This document shows, piece after piece, positions 30,239 through 38,206 of a stretch of 64,000 nt of DNA. The stretch is from Grimontia sedimenti (GTDB lineage Bacteria > Pseudomonadota > Gammaproteobacteria > Enterobacterales > Vibrionaceae). The stretch is from assembly GCF_011045095.1 (NCBI RefSeq), contig NZ_JAALDL010000004.1:62001-126000 (forward strand), written 5' to 3'. The notes beneath the pieces were generated by a model. That model ran no database searches, was not told the DNA's origin, and saw only the letters and a list, made by a program, of their open reading frames with translations. Every line of letters starts with the position of its first letter. Position 1 is the first letter of the stretch. The translations under genes were made by a program, and so were the position numbers.

Positions 30239-30946
30239 ATGACGATGGCCAATGTTTCCAAACACATGCTCATCACGGGTGCCAACCGCGGTATTGGGCT
30301 CGCACTCACTCAACGTTATCTCGACGCTGGCTGGCACGTCGATGCCTGCTGCCGTCAGCCATTCGAAGCCACAGAGCTCAACTCACTCGCAACGAAATAT
30401 GATTCGCTGAGTATCCACGCGCTGGATGTCACAGACCACGCCGCGGTTGACGCGCTGGCCCAGTCGCTCTCGGATAAGCAGTACAACCTTATCCTCAACA
30501 ATGCCGGATACTATGGTCCCAAAGGCTATGGGTTTGGCCATACCGACATGGATGAATGGCGTAAGGTGCTGGAAATCAACACGATTTCGCCACTCAAAAT
30601 TGCAGAAGCCTTTTATCACCACCTTTTAGCAGCCAAAGGTACCTTCGCTGCAATTTCTTCCAAAGTGGGTAGCATGGCAGAAAACACCTCAGGGGGTGGC
30701 TATATCTATCGGTCGTCCAAAGCGGCGCTCAATTCCGTGGTAAAAAGCTTATCAAACGATTTATCACCACAGGGCATTATCGCCATTGCCTTGCATCCTG
30801 GCTGGGTGCAAACCGAGATGGGCGGGCCAAATGCGCTCATTTCAGCAGAAGAATCAGCAAATGGGCTTTATTCGGTGTTGGAAAGTCTTGAAATCAAAGA
30901 CAGTGGACGGTTCTTAAATTACCAAGGTGAAGAGATTCCGTGGTGA
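30239..30946 (+). CDS. Short-chain dehydrogenase/reductase (SDR)
   Basis: 235 residues. NAD(P)-binding TGANRGIG near residue 14, NNAGYYG, catalytic Tyr-x-x-x-Lys as YRSSK, and HPGWVQTEMGG. It resembles the single-domain C-factor/sniffer-like SDRs. Substrate unknown. ATG 30239 follows TAGGGA. Its last codons overlap the reading frame of the next gene, though I place that gene's start further on. Confidence 0.88.
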   Translation: MTMANVSKHMLITGANRGIGLALTQRYLDAGWHVDACCRQPFEATELNSLATKYDSLSIHALDVTDHAAVDALAQSLSDKQYNLILNNAGYYGPKGYGFGHTDMDEWRKVLEINTISPLKIAEAFYHHLLAAKGTFAAISSKVGSMAENTSGGGYIYRSSKAALNSVVKSLSNDLSPQGIIAIALHPGWVQTEMGGPNALISAEESANGLYSVLESLEIKDSGRFLNYQGEEIPW

Positions 30947-31035
30947 TGAAACTTATTACTTTAGCAATGAATAAAATATTCAAAAACACGGGTCTTATGC
31001 CGAGCAAGACCATTCACAATAAAAAAGGAAGAAGT

Positions 31036-31299
31036 ATGCCTGATTTAAATGCTCACAACCTTTACCACAAAAACTACTGCCCTTTCTGCCTCAAAGTCCG
31101 TGCGGCATTGAAGATGATGAATCTTGATGTGGCACTGGTTGATGTAGGTGCGGACAGAGAAGCTTACCAGGAGTTGGTCACTGAAGGTGGCCGCGGAATG
31201 GTACCTTGCCTTCGCATCGAGCATGACAATGGCACGGTCGAGTGGATGTATGAGTCAGACGACATCATCGAGTACTTCGAAGAGAACTTCGCTAAGTAA
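31036..31299 (+). CDS. Glutaredoxin/GST N-terminal-domain protein
   Basis: 87 residues with a thioredoxin-like fold and an active-site CPFC (NYCPFCLKVRAAL), followed by the cis-Pro segment MVPCLRIE and YESDDIIEYFEENF typical of GST N-terminal domains. Likely a glutathione-dependent thiol reductase. ATG 31036 follows AGGAAG; the frame reaches back to 30940, overlapping the SDR gene, without better support. Confidence 0.82.
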   Translation: MPDLNAHNLYHKNYCPFCLKVRAALKMMNLDVALVDVGADREAYQELVTEGGRGMVPCLRIEHDNGTVEWMYESDDIIEYFEENFAK

Positions 31300-31321
31300 C
31301 CGCTGATTTCAACCAAAAGAA

Positions 31322-31346
31322 AACGCCGCTCATCGCGGCGTTTTTT
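31322..31346 (+). terminator. Rho-independent terminator after the glutaredoxin-like gene
   Basis: Stem AACGCCGC / GCGGCGTT with loop TCATC, then TTTT(T)G. It lies 22 bases past the stop codon. Confidence 0.85.
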
Positions 31347-31370
31347 GTTTTTAGGATCTGTTGACCGGTT

Positions 31371-31532
31371 ATACCAATCGTAGTAAATATCTGCTCATCC
31401 TAGCTTGTTAAAATGCTCGATAACTGCGTTGAAAAATTTGATTGTAGAATAAATACTTATCGAAATTTTTCGCCTTGTTCTCGAGCGTTTTTCCTGCGCT
31501 ATTTCTGATCACCTATCTACTGTGATTGGTAT
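31371..31532. repeat. MITE-like palindromic intergenic element, 162 bp
   Basis: The ends ATACCAATC (31371-31379) and GATTGGTAT (31524-31532) are perfect inverted repeats, extended inward by AGTA/TACT. Inside, GCTCGA ... TCGAGC and TTGAAAAATTT-like / GAAATTTTTCG arms give further pairing. No coding frame. Ends of this type are frequent in Vibrionaceae intergenic repeats from memory. Its last base falls in the stop codon of the DUF2059 gene, so it sits directly after that gene. Confidence 0.65.
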
Positions 31533-32350
31533 TATTTTTCCTTCGTTATTGCGCCCACTCTTTTCGCCCAGGCCATAAAGCTCGCTTCCAGCTCATTGAT
31601 CATGCTTTTCACTGCAATTTGGTTGAAACGGTTTGCATCAGGCGTAGAAAGAAACGCGATATATTGATCCAACTCCTCCGCCGTGAAGTCTTTGTAAGCA
31701 TAAGCCAGAGAAACCGTAACCATCTGCTGCACGTTAGCAGTGGATTGCTGACGAATCGCACTCAGCTCTTGTTTCATGTTGTCCATATCCAAGGGGACAT
31801 CAGGTTGAAGTGCTGACATCAAACCCGCAAAAATCGCCAACTGAACTTGCTCATAAAAGTTAACGGTAATATTGGTCGCATTGAGCAGTTGATCGATTTT
31901 CTGCACCTGAGCTATAAGCTGCTTGTTTTTCATTAAAGCCGGCGCTTCAGCAGACATAGCGGCGAACGCCTCTTCCGTTCCGCTTTTGGCCTCAGCCTCT
32001 GTAAACGCCTTACCCAGCGGGGATTCATACCAGCGCATCAGCGTCGCGATTTGTTCATCATCCAGAGCACCAGAAAGGGACTGGTGAATGCCGGAAAGGA
32101 TGTTAGCCGGCACGATGGTTTCATCTGCAGCCTGCAACATGGCGTTGACTTCTTTTTCTGATAACGCACCCTGTTGTTGCTGGGCTTCAAGAATGCCCAG
32201 TTTCACCGTTGCCGGGAACTGGTTCACCATCTCATCCACACCAGCGGCGTTAAGTAAGGCATTGAGAGATTTGTCTGAGGCGGCCTGTGCAAAGCCAACC
32301 ACACAGATCATGAAGAAATAGAGCGTCCATTTTACTGCTTGTTGGAACAT
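31532..32350 (-). CDS. DUF2059-like secreted protein
   Basis: 272 residues with a signal peptide (WTLYFFMICVVGFAQA, cut near residue 20). The mature protein is helical, with SLNALLNAAGVDEMVNQF and ALDDEQIATLMRWYESPLGKAFTEAEA, resembling the DUF2059 repeat often found in periplasmic proteins of unknown function; two such units seem present (second: DFTAEELDQYIAFLSTPDANRFNQI). ATG 32350 follows AAGGAC. A palindromic repeat element abuts its stop codon. Confidence 0.68.
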   Translation of the reverse strand: MFQQAVKWTLYFFMICVVGFAQAASDKSLNALLNAAGVDEMVNQFPATVKLGILEAQQQQGALSEKEVNAMLQAADETIVPANILSGIHQSLSGALDDEQIATLMRWYESPLGKAFTEAEAKSGTEEAFAAMSAEAPALMKNKQLIAQVQKIDQLLNATNITVNFYEQVQLAIFAGLMSALQPDVPLDMDNMKQELSAIRQQSTANVQQMVTVSLAYAYKDFTAEELDQYIAFLSTPDANRFNQIAVKSMINELEASFMAWAKRVGAITKEK

Positions 32351-32628
32351 GGTTTTGTCCTTAAGTGAGGTTTTTAATGCAGCACCCGACATTCAGGCTC
32401 CATTGACCTGTGGGTGCTTAGAGAAATTGTCCTTTTCACTGGCTTCTTCGAAGCCAGACTTAATCATCAGTGATAGTGGACAAAAAACACACTGCAGCAG
32501 TTCAGTTCGCGTTGATTTGGTACTTATTTCGGTAAAAAGCAGCACAAAGTTAATCAGCTAAAAGCATGGATATTTCTCTTATTCACGCGCAAAATAACGC
32601 TTTGTTCGTGAACCCGAGATTTCCATAG

Positions 32629-32988
32629 ATGAAACCCCATGTGACTGGCCTGAAGCGCATCTTGCATGCCACCGGGTACTCCTTTCAGGGACTTCGCGCT
32701 GCATGGAACAATGAAGCGGCATTTCGGCAGGAATTGGTTCTGTTGATCCTGATGACCACCCTTTCGTTCTTTCTGCCTGTGACTCAGGTTGAACAACTTT
32801 TGATGGTGGCATCGCTATTTATCGTGGTGATTGTAGAGCTGATCAACTCTGCCATCGAAGCGGTCGTTGATCGCATCGGCCCAGAGCATCATGAGCTGAG
32901 CGGGAGAGCCAAAGATATTGGGTCTGCTGCGGTGTTTATCGCGCTGCTTTTGGTCGTGATCACCTGGGGATCATTTCTGCTGTTTTGA
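32629..32988 (+). CDS. dgkA: Diacylglycerol kinase
   Basis: 119 residues, three membrane helices. Contains the DgkA active-site helix VELINSAIEAVVDRIG with the catalytic Glu, and the SGRAKDIGSAAV segment. It phosphorylates diacylglycerol at the inner membrane, recycling lipid left from periplasmic glucan or lipopolysaccharide modification. Stand-alone gene with a terminator directly behind it. A stem CTGGCTTC-TTC-GAAGCCAG at 32439-32457 lies in its upstream region, function unknown. Confidence 0.93.
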   Translation: MKPHVTGLKRILHATGYSFQGLRAAWNNEAAFRQELVLLILMTTLSFFLPVTQVEQLLMVASLFIVVIVELINSAIEAVVDRIGPEHHELSGRAKDIGSAAVFIALLLVVITWGSFLLF

Positions 32989-33010
32989 TAGTTTCAGCAG
33001 CAGAAAAGCA

Positions 33011-33036
33011 AAAAGGCGACATAATGTCGCCTTTTT
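33011..33036 (+). terminator. Terminator after dgkA
   Basis: Perfect stem AAAAGGCGACA / TGTCGCCTTTT with loop TAA, ending in five T. A-rich on the other side, so it can also serve the convergent DUF4056 gene. Confidence 0.88.
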
Positions 33037-33076
33037 GTATTTTTAGAGAACCTGAAATTACTAGGTTTAGTTGACC

Positions 33077-34138
33077 TTAGGGACGGGTTGTTTCATCCAC
33101 CGCTTTTGCGAAATTCGCCAACGATTGAAAATCAGATTCTGTCCACACTGTTTTTGATTTCAGGCTATCCCGCAACACACTAAATGCTTTTTCTTTTCTC
33201 GCCGCCCTTGCTTCAAATTGCGCCCAGTTTGAAAGCAACTCACCATTCACCAACTCAACAGGCAGTGATTGCAACTCTCCGTTTTCCACACCATTGGGTG
33301 TTAAAGACAAGGCAAGATGATAGTCACGATGCAGCAGCACCCATTTGTCTGGCAACCGCTTAGTACTGTCCCACCATTTCCCGTCCAGCGCTTCAATACG
33401 CATAGAAGTTTCATGTTCTGGCGCAGCTTCCAACGCAGACAGCTTTTCTGCAAAAGCGACATCCATGGCTTTGCCAAATTCCACCAGCGTCAAATCGGGT
33501 GTTTCTCGCAAGATGGACATTGCAAGCTTGGCGCCCAGCATATTGGAGTACAGATCTTCTGGCGAGTAAGCCGATGCGAGCTCTTTGAAACCCGCCACTG
33601 AAACCAAGCCGAACCACTGCGCAATCTCATGCCACTGGGCGAGGCGGAATGCCATGACACCAGCAACATCCACCGCGATTTCATGCTTTTCCTGCGTCTT
33701 TAGCGGGGTGGTGTTGCGCTTCAACACAATGACGCGGTCACGAAGTTCTGCGGGTAGCAAAATCTCTGCGTCTGTCCCTACGCGATAGCGGATTTCATTG
33801 AACAGGTAATAGGTAAAATCTGCCGTGTCACGCACATGGGCAGTATCAATAAAACCGCCTTTTTGGGTGAAGATAAGCCCATTATGCTCTTCGCCAATCC
33901 CCAGCAGACTACTGGAAACCCGTTGCGAACCATCATTGTATTGGTGGTTGCCGACACCTTTTGCCTCCAGCACGTTGCCCACCGAAAAAAAGGGAACGGG
34001 CACACCGCCAACCTGTGCTTTTAAATCTTTACCAAAGGCGCAGCAAGGGCGAACACCCACCGGTGCGTTGGCCAATGCCACACTGCTGACACTCAGAAAA
34101 AGACCACCAATTAACAGGCGGCGACCAAAAGGTTTCAC
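33077..34138 (-). CDS. DUF4056 family exported protein
   Basis: 353 residues, signal peptide ending near VALANA. The mature N-terminus has VRPCCAFG; further on GGFIDTAHVRDTADFT and LAQWHEIAQWFG, matching what I recall of DUF4056. The histidines in these two motifs (the second in an HExxxWF context) could bind metal, so an enzyme is plausible, but no activity is established. Last gene of a three-gene minus-strand operon with a BamA-type barrel and another outer-membrane protein. Confidence 0.65.
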   Translation of the reverse strand: MKPFGRRLLIGGLFLSVSSVALANAPVGVRPCCAFGKDLKAQVGGVPVPFFSVGNVLEAKGVGNHQYNDGSQRVSSSLLGIGEEHNGLIFTQKGGFIDTAHVRDTADFTYYLFNEIRYRVGTDAEILLPAELRDRVIVLKRNTTPLKTQEKHEIAVDVAGVMAFRLAQWHEIAQWFGLVSVAGFKELASAYSPEDLYSNMLGAKLAMSILRETPDLTLVEFGKAMDVAFAEKLSALEAAPEHETSMRIEALDGKWWDSTKRLPDKWVLLHRDYHLALSLTPNGVENGELQSLPVELVNGELLSNWAQFEARAARKEKAFSVLRDSLKSKTVWTESDFQSLANFAKAVDETTRP

Positions 34139-34162
34139 TCAGCTCACCATCATGATTGTTGT

Positions 34163-35287
34163 TTAGAACGCTTCGTTAATATGGAAATAGAACCCACTGC
34201 TGTCTTTACCGATGCCAAAATCGAAACGCACGTTAATCCGCGGTTTAAAAGCAAAGCGGTAGCCAATACCGACTGTTGGTAACCAACTGTTATCAAACAA
34301 TGCATCTGCGTCCGGCGCGATGTTGCCCGCACCCACCCAAGTCACCATGCCGTGTCGGGCATTGAATTGGTGTCGCCACTCCATCTGCGCGGAAAGCTGA
34401 TAGCGGTCGCGGTACTGACCGATGTAATAGCCGCGCATACGTTTGTCGCTGCCAAGCTCGGAATAGGCATACCAAGGCACATCACCTGTCACGCCCTGGC
34501 TATATACATCCCACGCCAGAATGCTGTCTTTCGACATGCGCTGGTACTCGCGGTAGTTCAGCGTGAATCTGTCGTAGTTGAAATCAGAGCCAAACGCATC
34601 TCGGTAAGACACCCACTCGGCGCTGACCAATCGACCACGCTCTGGGTTGGGTTCGAAATCCCGGCTGTCGTACTCCAGTGCCATCACGGCACCACTGCTG
34701 ATGGCGTCATCCAGCGCTGAGCCTGACAAAATCGGCCCATCAGACTCCTGATGAGTCAGGCGCTGAAAGTCCCAGCCGACGGTGACGTAAGACTCTGGCA
34801 GGAATTGATAAGACACCTTCGGAGACAGTTTCAGGATCTGCGCCTGCTGCTCGGTTTTGTTATCACTGTTTTCCGCCGCATCGCGGCCAATACCCCAGTA
34901 ATAGCCTGGTGCATGACTGATCCATCCATCTGCCAACAAACGAAGGGTATCGCCTTTCAAATAAGTACGGTTTTCCACGCCGAGACCATAGGAGCCTGAG
35001 GTCGAGACATAAGATTTTACCGCCACAGTGGAATAAGGCGTAGTCTCAACCCAGTCTGAAGGCGCATACAGACCCACAGCGGCCACACCGAAACCAAAGC
35101 CTTGCTCTGGGTTCACAAATGGCCCTGGCAGCACACCCCAATCAATGCCCTCTTCGACATTGATGCTCTCGCTTGAGCCCAGCTCTGTCAGAAGCTTATC
35201 TATCCAATCCTGTTGGTCAGCCTCGGAAGCCAGTGCCAAGGTTGGCAATGCCAGCGTCAGCAGCGCCAGAGATGTCATCGCTTTCAT
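34163..35287 (-). CDS. Short BamA/TamA-family outer membrane barrel (surface antigen)
   Basis: 374 residues with a signal peptide (LALLTLALPTLALASEA). From about residue 60 the sequence is a run of amphipathic strands ending in the typical C-terminal phenylalanine (GFYFHINEAF). WVGAGNIAPDADAL and VGIGYRFAFKPRINVRFDFGIG match the Bac_surface_Ag domain (VRGF-type region as RMRGYYIGQYRDR). There is no room for POTRA domains, unlike BamA and TamA. ATG 35287 is preceded by GAGGGGA. It lies eight bases behind the next gene upstream and may form a pore or export module with it. Confidence 0.78.
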   Translation of the reverse strand: MKAMTSLALLTLALPTLALASEADQQDWIDKLLTELGSSESINVEEGIDWGVLPGPFVNPEQGFGFGVAAVGLYAPSDWVETTPYSTVAVKSYVSTSGSYGLGVENRTYLKGDTLRLLADGWISHAPGYYWGIGRDAAENSDNKTEQQAQILKLSPKVSYQFLPESYVTVGWDFQRLTHQESDGPILSGSALDDAISSGAVMALEYDSRDFEPNPERGRLVSAEWVSYRDAFGSDFNYDRFTLNYREYQRMSKDSILAWDVYSQGVTGDVPWYAYSELGSDKRMRGYYIGQYRDRYQLSAQMEWRHQFNARHGMVTWVGAGNIAPDADALFDNSWLPTVGIGYRFAFKPRINVRFDFGIGKDSSGFYFHINEAF

Positions 35288-35295
35288 GTTTCCCC

Positions 35296-36225
35296 TCAAT
35301 AACGCATATCAATCGAGAAGAACACACTGGTGCGATCGCCAAGTCCCGCTTCACCCAGAAGATACAGGTGAGGTGAGATTTGGTATTGCATACCGATGAT
35401 CGGATTCCAGGGGGTCGTCAATCGCTGTTCGACATGGAAACGCCCTTCGTCATCTTGATTTACTGCTCCTAACAAACCGGAAAGGCCTGAAGGCAAGTCA
35501 AGGCTTGAAAGATTGCCTGACAGTGACTGCTCAACGTCCTGATACATGGCTCCAGCCCAAAGACGCATAGGAACGCCTTTTGAGTGGAAGTCGTAGCCAA
35601 CGCGCGGTGACACCACATAGGCATCAATAGCACCATCAATCACGGTCAAGTTGGTTTTGGTGTAGCTTGCATCGACAAGACCAAACCAGTTCCCATAACC
35701 ACCGGCCAGCACAATGCCGCCGCCATACAAATCACCATCCAAATCGAGTCTGAATGCGATGGGATCGCTGCGTTTATCAAAACCTTTCACGCCAACGGTC
35801 ACGCTGGTTTCTGAATAACCTTCGAGCTTACCCACCAGACCATATACATTTAAGAAAGGGAAAAGCCAGACGTCACCACGAACAGAGAGCACTTCGCTTT
35901 TTTGTCTTCCCGGTGCAGCCTGAATATCGATCATGTCGCGTGGGATGGGGACATCAAAACCCGGAATCACGATGTCAGGAAGAAAAGGCAGTGTTGGAAT
36001 AGTCATTTCCGGCACCTTCGCCACCAACCCTTCAAACCCAATTGAATCCACCGCTATGCCCTGTTCCAGGCTCATATAGCTCACGTTAAACCCGAACGGC
36101 TTCGGTAAGACATAACCTAATGCTTCGGCCTCTTCTTTCCAGACAGGGAGAGAAAATGAGTCAGCCCAGCTCGCGGTTGAACACAACAGCAAACTGCCAG
36201 CAAGCACACGTTTTAACGAGAACAT
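35296..36225 (-). CDS. Outer-membrane-type beta protein, unknown function
   Basis: 309 residues, signal peptide ending ASWADS. After LPKPFGFNVSYMSLEQGIAVDSIGF comes an unusual Pro-rich stretch of short repeats (TIPTLPFLPDIVIPGFDVPI), then alternating strands (DVWLFPFLNVYGLVGKLEG, GDLYGGGIVLAGGYGNWF) ending in FFSIDMRY, an aromatic C-terminus expected of an outer membrane barrel. No named family recalled. First gene of the operon; stop and next start are eight bases apart. Confidence 0.7.
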   Translation of the reverse strand: MFSLKRVLAGSLLLCSTASWADSFSLPVWKEEAEALGYVLPKPFGFNVSYMSLEQGIAVDSIGFEGLVAKVPEMTIPTLPFLPDIVIPGFDVPIPRDMIDIQAAPGRQKSEVLSVRGDVWLFPFLNVYGLVGKLEGYSETSVTVGVKGFDKRSDPIAFRLDLDGDLYGGGIVLAGGYGNWFGLVDASYTKTNLTVIDGAIDAYVVSPRVGYDFHSKGVPMRLWAGAMYQDVEQSLSGNLSSLDLPSGLSGLLGAVNQDDEGRFHVEQRLTTPWNPIIGMQYQISPHLYLLGEAGLGDRTSVFFSIDMRY

Positions 36226-36430
36226 ACTTCTGCTTCCAGACGCTCCCGGATAGGAGCGATAAAAATGGGAGGCGCAATTGCGGAAGGGGCGAAGAAGAGC
36301 GCGGAAGACTTTCGCAGCAGCCTAAAGAGGCGCATATCATACTCAGCAAACTTAAAAAGTAAACTAGAAAGTGTACATGTAAAAGTAGAGATTTCCCGAG
36401 TGCCAAGCAGCACTTGTAATACGCTGTTTG

Positions 36431-37072
36431 TTAAGGGACTTCAGAGAAAGTCAGCGGCGTAATATAGGCGGAGGTTTCAGATTGAGAATTGTCACTATCA
36501 GATGTGACAGCGACCACTGAGAGGGTTTGATAGTCTTTCCCGAAAAGGCGCTGGAAGTCTTCCCGCACATTCCGGCTAACCGCGACCCATTCGTTTTTCC
36601 TGTCACCCGAGGTCGCTGCCAACATTTTGAACCGTTTTGGCGCAAATGGGTTCGGCCAGAAACTGTTTTCCGGTTGGTTTGGTGTCCAGACATAAACAAT
36701 GGTTCTGCTGCTCATCATCGTCATGCCCGGCACCACAGTCACCGAAATCCGCCAGGCGAAGTCATCCTGCGTTTTCAATTTCTCATTATCCGTGGTGGGA
36801 AAGGTATCCACTTTCCATTGCCAACTCATCCAAGGCGTTGCCATCAGGTCGATTTCCTTTTCCATGATTAAGCCTGAAGCAGCATCCTGACTTTCCCCAT
36901 GTAGCACAGCGCCACCAACCGATACATCGTCAATCAAACGGTATCGGGTTTCGCTCTTAAACGCTTTCACCTGCCATTCGGACAGATCGGAAAAGCCGAT
37001 GGTCTCATCTGCCAGGACAGAAGGCTGGAAAACCAAACAGCAGAAAAGCAATTGATAAGTCCACTTATCCAA
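36431..37072 (-). CDS. DUF3047 family secreted protein
   Basis: 213 residues with a signal peptide (LLFCCLVFQPSVLADE). WMSWQWKVDTFPTTDNEKLKTQDDFAWRI and VWTPNQPENSFWPNPF are landmarks of DUF3047. Probably periplasmic with a lectin-like beta-sandwich (inference from composition). Lies 206 bases upstream of the outer-membrane operon on the same strand, perhaps independently transcribed. Confidence 0.72.
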   Translation of the reverse strand: MDKWTYQLLFCCLVFQPSVLADETIGFSDLSEWQVKAFKSETRYRLIDDVSVGGAVLHGESQDAASGLIMEKEIDLMATPWMSWQWKVDTFPTTDNEKLKTQDDFAWRISVTVVPGMTMMSSRTIVYVWTPNQPENSFWPNPFAPKRFKMLAATSGDRKNEWVAVSRNVREDFQRLFGKDYQTLSVVAVTSDSDNSQSETSAYITPLTFSEVP

Positions 37073-37363
37073 TCAATTTCTTCCTATCAAAGGTTGTCTA
37101 AATAAGAACGGGTATCCCCAGTATAGATTTCATTTCTTTCCCAGATTTCAGCATGGGATGGCTTGCGTACAAGGCATATGCAACACGCACTTAAAACGAG
37201 TCGTAAAAAAAGTCCCGGCGAGTACTAAAAATAAGACACTCAGCCATCTTGAGGTTACTTAATATACACGTAAAGACGAGTGTGCCAGATGCACTGATAC
37301 AAATTGAAAAGGTCGTTAGGGGCGATTTTAGTTCGCGGCCAATGGATTGATTTACAGGATATT

Positions 37364-38206
37364 ATGCGACGAATTTACGTTTCCCTTGGCTTGTTCAGTC
37401 AGGCAGCCGTAGCCTTTACGGAACAGCCACTTCGGGTAGTTTCAGAAACACTGCCGCCTTTTCAGGTTATTGATGAAGAAGGGCAATTTGGCGGTCGTGC
37501 GGTAGACATGGTTCAAGCTATTTTGGACGAGGCTGGGTTTGGCTCTCCCATTGATGTCATGCCATGGGCACGAGCTTACAAAACCGCGCAAAAAGAAAAA
37601 AACGTCGCCATCTTCTCCATGGCTTTTTCTGAAAAGCGCAAAGATCTCTTCCACTGGGTTGGCGGTTTATACGCACTTGAACGCTCTTCGTTGATCGGCT
37701 TAAAAAGCCGCCCCGAACTGCAAGGGGATTCATTGGAGCATGCCAAAAATTTCCGTGTTTGCTCAGAGCTGGAAACATATTCCTATCAATATCTGGTGAA
37801 TAAGGGCTTTAAGCCCGACGAAAACCTGTTCACCTTACGCGGTACGCTGTCGGCCATCCCAACCGACAACGGCGGCATTGCCCGCCCAGCCAAGCACCTT
37901 TCTTTGCTGCAAAACCGTAAATGCGATTACGCCACAGGGCTTTGGTCTGTTTATGCCTACAGCGAAAACAATAATGATGATTTGAAAGCGTATTTCTACC
38001 TTGGGGACCCAGATAAGCCACTGATTTTAAACCTCGCACTCAGCTTAGGATCAGATCAGGCCGTGATTGACCGAATCAATAAGGCTTACCATACGCTTCT
38101 TAACGATGGCACTCTCTATAAAATCTGCTCCAAGGACGACCCTGAACATACCTTCACACTGTCTTGTGCTGCTGTCGAGCCGCCGGAGAATAACGGGGAT
38201 TTATGA
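37364..38206 (+). CDS. Periplasmic solute-binding protein (family 3), partner of a GGDEF-EAL protein
   Basis: 280 residues. A short export signal (IYVSLGLFSQAAVAF) precedes LRVVSETLPPFQVIDEEGQFGGRAVDMVQAIL, the characteristic start of family-3 binding proteins, and INKAYHTLLNDGTLYKI at the end. ATG 37364 follows ACAGGAT; the frame reaches back to 37304. Its stop overlaps the ATG of the GGDEF-EAL gene by four bases (ATGA). No transporter is near, so it probably reports a ligand to that enzyme, in the manner of NspS and MbaA in V. cholerae (inference). Confidence 0.78.
   Translation: MRRIYVSLGLFSQAAVAFTEQPLRVVSETLPPFQVIDEEGQFGGRAVDMVQAILDEAGFGSPIDVMPWARAYKTAQKEKNVAIFSMAFSEKRKDLFHWVGGLYALERSSLIGLKSRPELQGDSLEHAKNFRVCSELETYSYQYLVNKGFKPDENLFTLRGTLSAIPTDNGGIARPAKHLSLLQNRKCDYATGLWSVYAYSENNNDDLKAYFYLGDPDKPLILNLALSLGSDQAVIDRINKAYHTLLNDGTLYKICSKDDPEHTFTLSCAAVEPPENNGDL

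Noticed and set aside
30940-31035. 32-residue N-terminal extension of the glutaredoxin-like protein
   Set aside because: Overlaps the SDR gene and lacks a ribosome site; ATG 31036 has AGGAAG and starts directly before the fold.
32439-32457. Perfect hairpin CTGGCTTC-TTC-GAAGCCAG upstream of dgkA
   Set aside because: No T-tract on either side, so not a terminator; no riboswitch pattern recognised.
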